Assembly: GCA_022539475.1 (NCBI GenBank)
Contig: VCMS01000347.1
Span: 60,689 to 117,011, forward strand
Reading direction: 5' to 3'
DNA length: 56,323 nt
Origin: Gracilaria domingensis
Lineage: Eukaryota; Rhodophyta; Florideophyceae; Gracilariales; Gracilariaceae
Shown: one piece after another, positions 52,452 through 56,323 of the stretch
Position numbering within the stretch: the first letter of the stretch is position 1
Layout of the letters: every line of letters begins with the position of its first letter
Notes under the pieces: generated by a model
Told to the model about the DNA's origin: nothing
Databases searched by the model: none
The model's input: the letters and a program-made list of their open reading frames with translations, nothing else
Position numbers and translations under genes: made by a program

Positions 52452-52648
52452 ACCTGGCCACGGTGTACCGAACAGCAGTAAGATCAAATTAACAACGAGA
52501 GGTCTCGATACTCCAAAGAGTAAGTAACGAATAACAAATAAAACACTCTAGAGAGTCCACTGTTCCATAGTAGCTTCCCAAAAACCAATTGATCACTAAT
52601 CGTGAGACTCCTCGACAAGAACGAGAACGAAAGAAAGAATCCAACCCG

Positions 52649-52666
52649 TTCTAGGTCGGGAGACCA
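52649..52666 (-). other. E2 primer-binding site
   Basis: TTCTAGGTCGGGAGACCA on the plus strand, identical to E1 at 10731-10748, two bases before the TGTGG of the LTR. Confidence 0.8.
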
Positions 52667-52668
52667 CT

Positions 52669-53116
52669 TGTGGAGCAAAACCCCAGCGATGGGATGCTCT
52701 CTCAAGGCGTTCGAGTCCTTGCCCTCTAGACGAGGTGAACTCAGTGGTGAGCCCTCCGAACACGGATAGTGCGGGTGTAAGGCCGCCCGTGGTACGGGAT
52801 ATACCTACGGAGGTTGAGGGGTGAACGGGCCTGATCCAGGAATCCGGCGAAAATTGACGGAATGGTCGAGGAGGAAGAGTACCGTAGAGCGGTGTAAGCC
52901 CTAGGCAAAAAGGGAGAAAGAAGGGAAATAGAGGAGGAAAGGGGAGGAATCCCGCGGCGGGACGTGCGGAAAGCGGCAACAGACCCGGCGCCGGGAGACG
53001 ACGATGTATATTAAGCCCACGCGGCACAACTCTATACAGAGACGGAAACGCTACCAATTGTGGTGAAAGCAGTACAACTGCACAAATAAGAAACAAGAAC
53101 AGTCCGAAGACACGGA
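52669..53116 (-). repeat. E2 5' LTR, truncated (448 bp left)
   Basis: It matches 42342-42793 closely with a few substitutions, then homology stops abruptly after GAAGACACGGAA. The remaining ~530 bp of the LTR, including its transcription-proximal end on the coding strand, is absent. Confidence 0.85.
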
Positions 53117-53150
53117 ACGTCTGTCTCTTGCAGATGCTAGTTTTTGGCGA

Positions 53151-53250
53151 GGGTCGTCCAGAAATTGGCAAGGGTCGTCCAGTAAATTTTTTGAAAAAAT
53201 ATCGAGATCAATTATTTCAAAATTTGCAGATAATTGCTTGGGTCGTCCAG
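53151..53250 (+). repeat. Three direct copies of GGGTCGTCCAG
   Basis: Copies at 53151-53161, 53172-53182 and 53240-53250, right after the broken E2 LTR. They may be binding sites or the end of another transposon that caused the truncation. Confidence 0.6.
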
Positions 53251-53527
53251 AATCGCTGTGCAGTAAATACTGGTGGGTTTTCCACTCGTGCTAGTTCTTT
53301 AGTCGAGGGCTACCTGAACTGTATTTCGCGAAGTCTAGGTTCAGTTTCCATTAAGGTGCACATTACACGATACCTTCTGCGGAATGATACCCTGCAACGC
53401 ATGGAATACTAGTGCTAGTACAGATGATGCCCATTATGAAATCATACCGTTTTATTCGTATCTATTCTTCTATCGACCGCTTTTGCTAACCACTACTTCG
53501 CTATATTACATGTACCATATCCCCATG

Positions 53528-53700
53528 ATGGAGCGGGTGTAGGCGCAATCTGCGGCAGATGCCGCAGACTGCACCTCCACCATCGGCTGTATTGGTAGAA
53601 CAAATACGCACTCCGAGAAGATGAGGCGCGAAGCGCCTCATCCTCTCCGTTCCTCATGTAGAGAACCATGCCCAGATGCATGGTTCCCTACTTGAGGAAC
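53528..53700. repeat. Series of three stem-loops
   Basis: (a) TCTGCGGCA/TGCCGCAGA at 53549-53568 inside a longer imperfect inverted repeat (53528-53586). (b) GATGAGGCGC/GCGCCTCATC around 53630-53652, 3-nt loop. (c) 53649-53671 with 53678-53700, 23-bp arms with two mismatches and a 6-nt loop. Confidence 0.8.
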
Positions 53701-53745
53701 CTGCACCTGCAACTCGTGAGCTACCTCCGCATCAAAAGTCATTTA

Positions 53746-54632
53746 CCTGTATACGCAAGCAGAAAGTATCAATAAGTTAGTCAATGATCCGTTGGATACA
53801 TTTGAAATGCGATGGAACGTACCATTGATAAACCAAAACAGAAACGTTGCGCTAGAAAATTCGAGGGACCTAGTAACTCGCAAAATGAAAAAGAAGAAGG
53901 AAAGGGATCGGTTAGATTACCAGCCCACCATCATCGTAAAGCGCGAAAGGTGTCGAAGCGAGAACTCACAACCAAGGACACCAAGAATGCCCATGCAGCA
54001 AACATACCTCAAGATGCGATCAACGAAAGAGCAGCCTATGTCCCAACCAAGTACCAGAATCGCCTATCCCGAACAGCCAGAAATCGATCTTGAGAGACGA
54101 AATGAAATTGGTCGTTTACCTGTATACGCAAGCAGAAAGTATCCATATGTTAGTCAATGCTCCGTTGGATACAGTTAAAATGCGATAGAACGTACCATTG
54201 ATAAGAGCAAAACAGAAACGTTGCGCTAGAAAAGTCGAGGGACCTAGTAACTCGCAAACGGAAGAAGCAGGAAAGGGATCGGTTAGATTACCAGCCCACC
54301 ATCATCGTAAAGCGAGAAAAGGTGTCGAAGCGAGAACTCACAACCAAGGACACCAAGAATGCCCATGCAGCAAACATACCGCAAGATGCGATTAACGAGA
54401 GAGCAGCCTATGTCCCAACCAAGCACCAGAATCGCCTATCCCGAACAGCCAGAGATCGATCTTGAGAGACGAAATGAAATTGGTCGTTTTCCTGTATACG
54501 CAAGCAGAAAGTATCCATAAGTTAGTCAATGCTCCGTTGGATACAGTTGAAATGCGATAGAACGTACCATTGATAAGAGCAAAACAGAAACGTTGCGCTA
54601 GAAAAGTCGAGGGACCTAGTAACTCGCAAAAG
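53746..54632. repeat. Tandem repeat, 2.4 units of ~372 bp
   Basis: CCTGTATACGCAAGCAG begins units at 53746, 54119 and 54491 (spacing 373 and 372); the third stops near 54632. Units differ by few substitutions and small indels. Short frames cross the units, with segments such as QKRCARK.EGPSNSQ and VRLPAHHHRKAR, but none is clearly a gene. Confidence 0.9.
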
Positions 54633-54763
54633 TAACCCAAAGCCGTTTTCTTGCCGTGTACATGTCGCAGAGCGCGAAGAGACGTGGTGAGGATTGGTTA
54701 GTTTAGAACAAAGATACGTAGAAGAAAATGGAAGCACGTACGAAAAGACTGCACGGAATACAT

Positions 54764-54797
54764 CCGCCCTCGCACTTCGTAGCGAGTGCGAGGGCGG
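54764..54797. repeat. 13-bp perfect stem-loop
   Basis: CCGCCCTCGCACT (54764-54776) and AGTGCGAGGGCGG (54785-54797), loop 8 nt, with CGTACG words on both outer sides. It lies between the tandem repeat and the transposase gene. Confidence 0.85.
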
Positions 54798-55035
54798 AAA
54801 AACGTACGACGGAGCGGAGTAGAACGCGAGGATTGCACGGATCACGACGGTAACAAAAGGTCGGACGTCGGACTGGCGGGGGCGGCGGCGGAGGGAAGAG
54901 ATTTATTTTTCTGTGCGAGATTGGACAAGTGTACAGCGTACAACGTTGGGAAACAACAGGTTTATAACCAGTGGTAGATAATACGAGAAGTACACCCTTG
55001 TGTTGAGGTCGACGTGTACCTACGTTCCTTTTTGA

Positions 55036-56323
55036 ACGAAAGCACGTGATTTAAACTCAAAATATATTCTCCGTTCTCAGCATGACGTCGATCTTGACTG
55101 TCGCTCGACCTCCTTCTCCCTTCGGACGCCCTTCCCTTGCAGTCTTTGTCGTCGTTTCTCGTTCAGTTCTCTTCAGCTATACTGTACACATAAGAAGCGT
55201 GGGTGCCCCTTCGTTACTCGCCGAGGAGTCTTATCTCTTCAACAGCATGTCAACCATTGCCCGTTTCGTCTGAAAGTAGCGCTGGAAGACGACAATATCC
55301 GGCCCATTCGGAGAAGCAAGCGTCTCAAGCTTTCCGCGCCCGCGCCCGCATCTTCCGAAACGGTCACTGCCCCTTGTCGCCTTCCCGAGCCTCCAGTGTC
55401 CGAGGACATCGTCGACCCCACTCCGTGCGCCCCTCCCATTCCGGACACTTCGCATTGTGTTTCTCCTTCCCCGGGTCCCGCGTCATTAGAGCGAGAACAC
55501 GGAAGCACTTCCCGCCCAGTGCCTTCTGAGGAGGCCCTCGGTGATTTGCATATGGATTATCTCACGGTTTGTCTGGCTTCAGTAGCTTCCAACCTTGGTC
55601 ATCGTGAGGCGGACGAGCTAATTGGGCTACTTCGGGACCCGCGATTCTCGCAAAAGCGATTCAACGAGACCATAACCAGTTCCAAGCGCTGTACAGAACT
55701 GAAGAACGCCATTTTCGAACGATACGCCTCAAAGGACGGTTTCAATCGCAGAACTGTCTCGCCAGAAGGATGTAAGTTCAGCGCCACCCTCTACACGAGA
55801 GACCCCGTTCAGACACTTGTGAAACAGCTCCAGTTGGCTAACAACGAAAACACATTCTTCCACCCTATACCTCAGACCCACTCCACGAAAATATCTCACC
55901 CCATGTCCGGCTCTCTCGCAAGAGACGCCACCTCAAAACTTAAGGAAATGGTCATGGGCTCTTTGGATAGTAGAATAGTGTGGTACTCCCAAGAAATAAG
56001 TTACAGTGAATCTTTCGTAGGTCTTCTGCAGGTATACACCGATAAGTCTTCAACAACTCTAAAGCAAACATCGGTTACCGCCTATCCTCTTCACCTCATA
56101 TTTCTCAACTTCTCCGACGAGCTTCGCCGTAAGTGTATCCGTGATGACCTCACAGTAGTGGCATACTTCCCTACCACACTGATCGAGGTTTCCGCATCTG
56201 AAGCAGACGCAATGCCATTCGTTTCTAGCAAGTCTCTACGCGAGTCCAGGATGCAAATCCTTCAAGAATCTCTTCGTCAAGTCCTGGAGCCCATTCTAAA
56301 TCTCACGCAAGAAAGGTTTTCAG
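55036..56323 (+). CDS. Plavaka/CACTA-like transposase, N-terminal part, runs off the window
   Basis: One frame is open from after the TGA at 55033 to the window end, with no ATG before 55552, so the true start is unclear (upstream exon or spliced leader). At 55183 a zinc-finger-like unit begins: CTHKKRGC, then LSLQQHVNHC, the type that opens Plavaka transposases. A Pro-rich linker follows. Further on come SATLYTRDPVQTLVKQLQ, then LLQVYTDKSS, then AYPLHLIFLNFSDELRRK and VAYFPTT, matching in order the Plavaka pattern of a DPV...L stretch, a metal-binding YxDK and a YP.....N.S...R.K block. No disruption is seen in the portion present. Confidence 0.6.

Larger units (their letters stand above)
42342..53116 (-). 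mobile_element. E2: second chromovirus-like Ty3/gypsy element, degraded, with antisense gene
   Basis: Reading leftward: truncated 5' LTR (53116-52669), primer-binding site (52666-52649) identical to that of E1, gag relic, pol (51115-46935, one frameshift), detached chromodomain (45842-45609), antisense gene (43404-45218, one stop), polypurine tract (43336-43324) and a full 3' LTR (43323-42342). The layout equals E1 throughout. The breaks in gag, pol and the antisense gene and the lost part of the right LTR make it non-autonomous now. Confidence 0.88.

Noticed and set aside
43404..53116. A second enriched palindrome in E2 (GGANNTCC or GAATTC)
   Set aside because: Counts by eye (about 7 and 8-9 against roughly 2.5 expected) are too modest to separate from composition without a calculation.
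53746..54632. CRISPR array or coding repeat protein
   Set aside because: Units are 372 bp without short repeat/spacer structure; frames break between units.

Overview
This looks like nuclear DNA of a photosynthetic eukaryote, most likely a red alga. Host genes are intron-poor and very GC-rich. One encodes a duplicated DUF760 plastid-type protein, and two begin with Phe-containing leaders of the kind seen on red algal and glaucophyte plastid proteins. A SAP30-like protein, a bZIP factor and a Ser/Thr kinase are plainly eukaryotic. The species assignment is inference, not shown.

Layout: (1) 1-11325, a nearly complete chromovirus-like Ty3/gypsy retrotransposon (E1) with gag and pol on the minus strand. 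(2) 11326-~14400, the 3' part of an older retrotransposon (E3, plus strand) into whose integrase gene E1 inserted. (3) 15295-32665, a host gene island: DUF760 protein (-), bZIP (-), large malectin/IPT/beta-propeller protein (+), SAP30-like (-), an unrecognised zinc-ribbon protein (+), and an EF-hand plus kinase protein (-). (4) 33700-37340, AT-rich debris with two hAT transposase relics and dense GCAAT/ATTGC words. (5) 37368-39964, a host membrane-protein gene split by an 803-bp retroposon with a 12-bp target duplication. (6) 42342-53116, a second chromovirus-like element (E2), degraded. (7) 53117-56323, hairpins, a 372-bp tandem repeat and the start of a Plavaka/CACTA-like transposase running off the window.

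The strongest unusual signals are in the retrotransposons. All three (E1, E2, E3) carry an extra gene in antisense orientation downstream of pol, tail to tail with it. The E1 and E2 antisense proteins are recognisably homologous. The unrelated E3 antisense protein ends in a region with spaced Cys, His and Asp that resembles a papain-like fold. E1 is also saturated with a short palindrome, CCANNTGG (at least 38 copies by eye, about 2.8 expected), dominated by CCACTTGG/CCAAGTGG (19 copies, about 0.3 expected). The copies lie in LTR, gag, pol and antisense gene and in several reading phases, and the word is close to background elsewhere. An element-encoded DNA-binding protein acting on its own copies is a reasonable hypothesis, and the antisense product is one candidate for it.

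E1 and E2 also share an identical 18-nt primer-binding site, matching polypurine tracts and LTR ends (TGTGG...CTACA/ACTACA on the plus strand), so their boundaries are well supported. All counts were made by eye.
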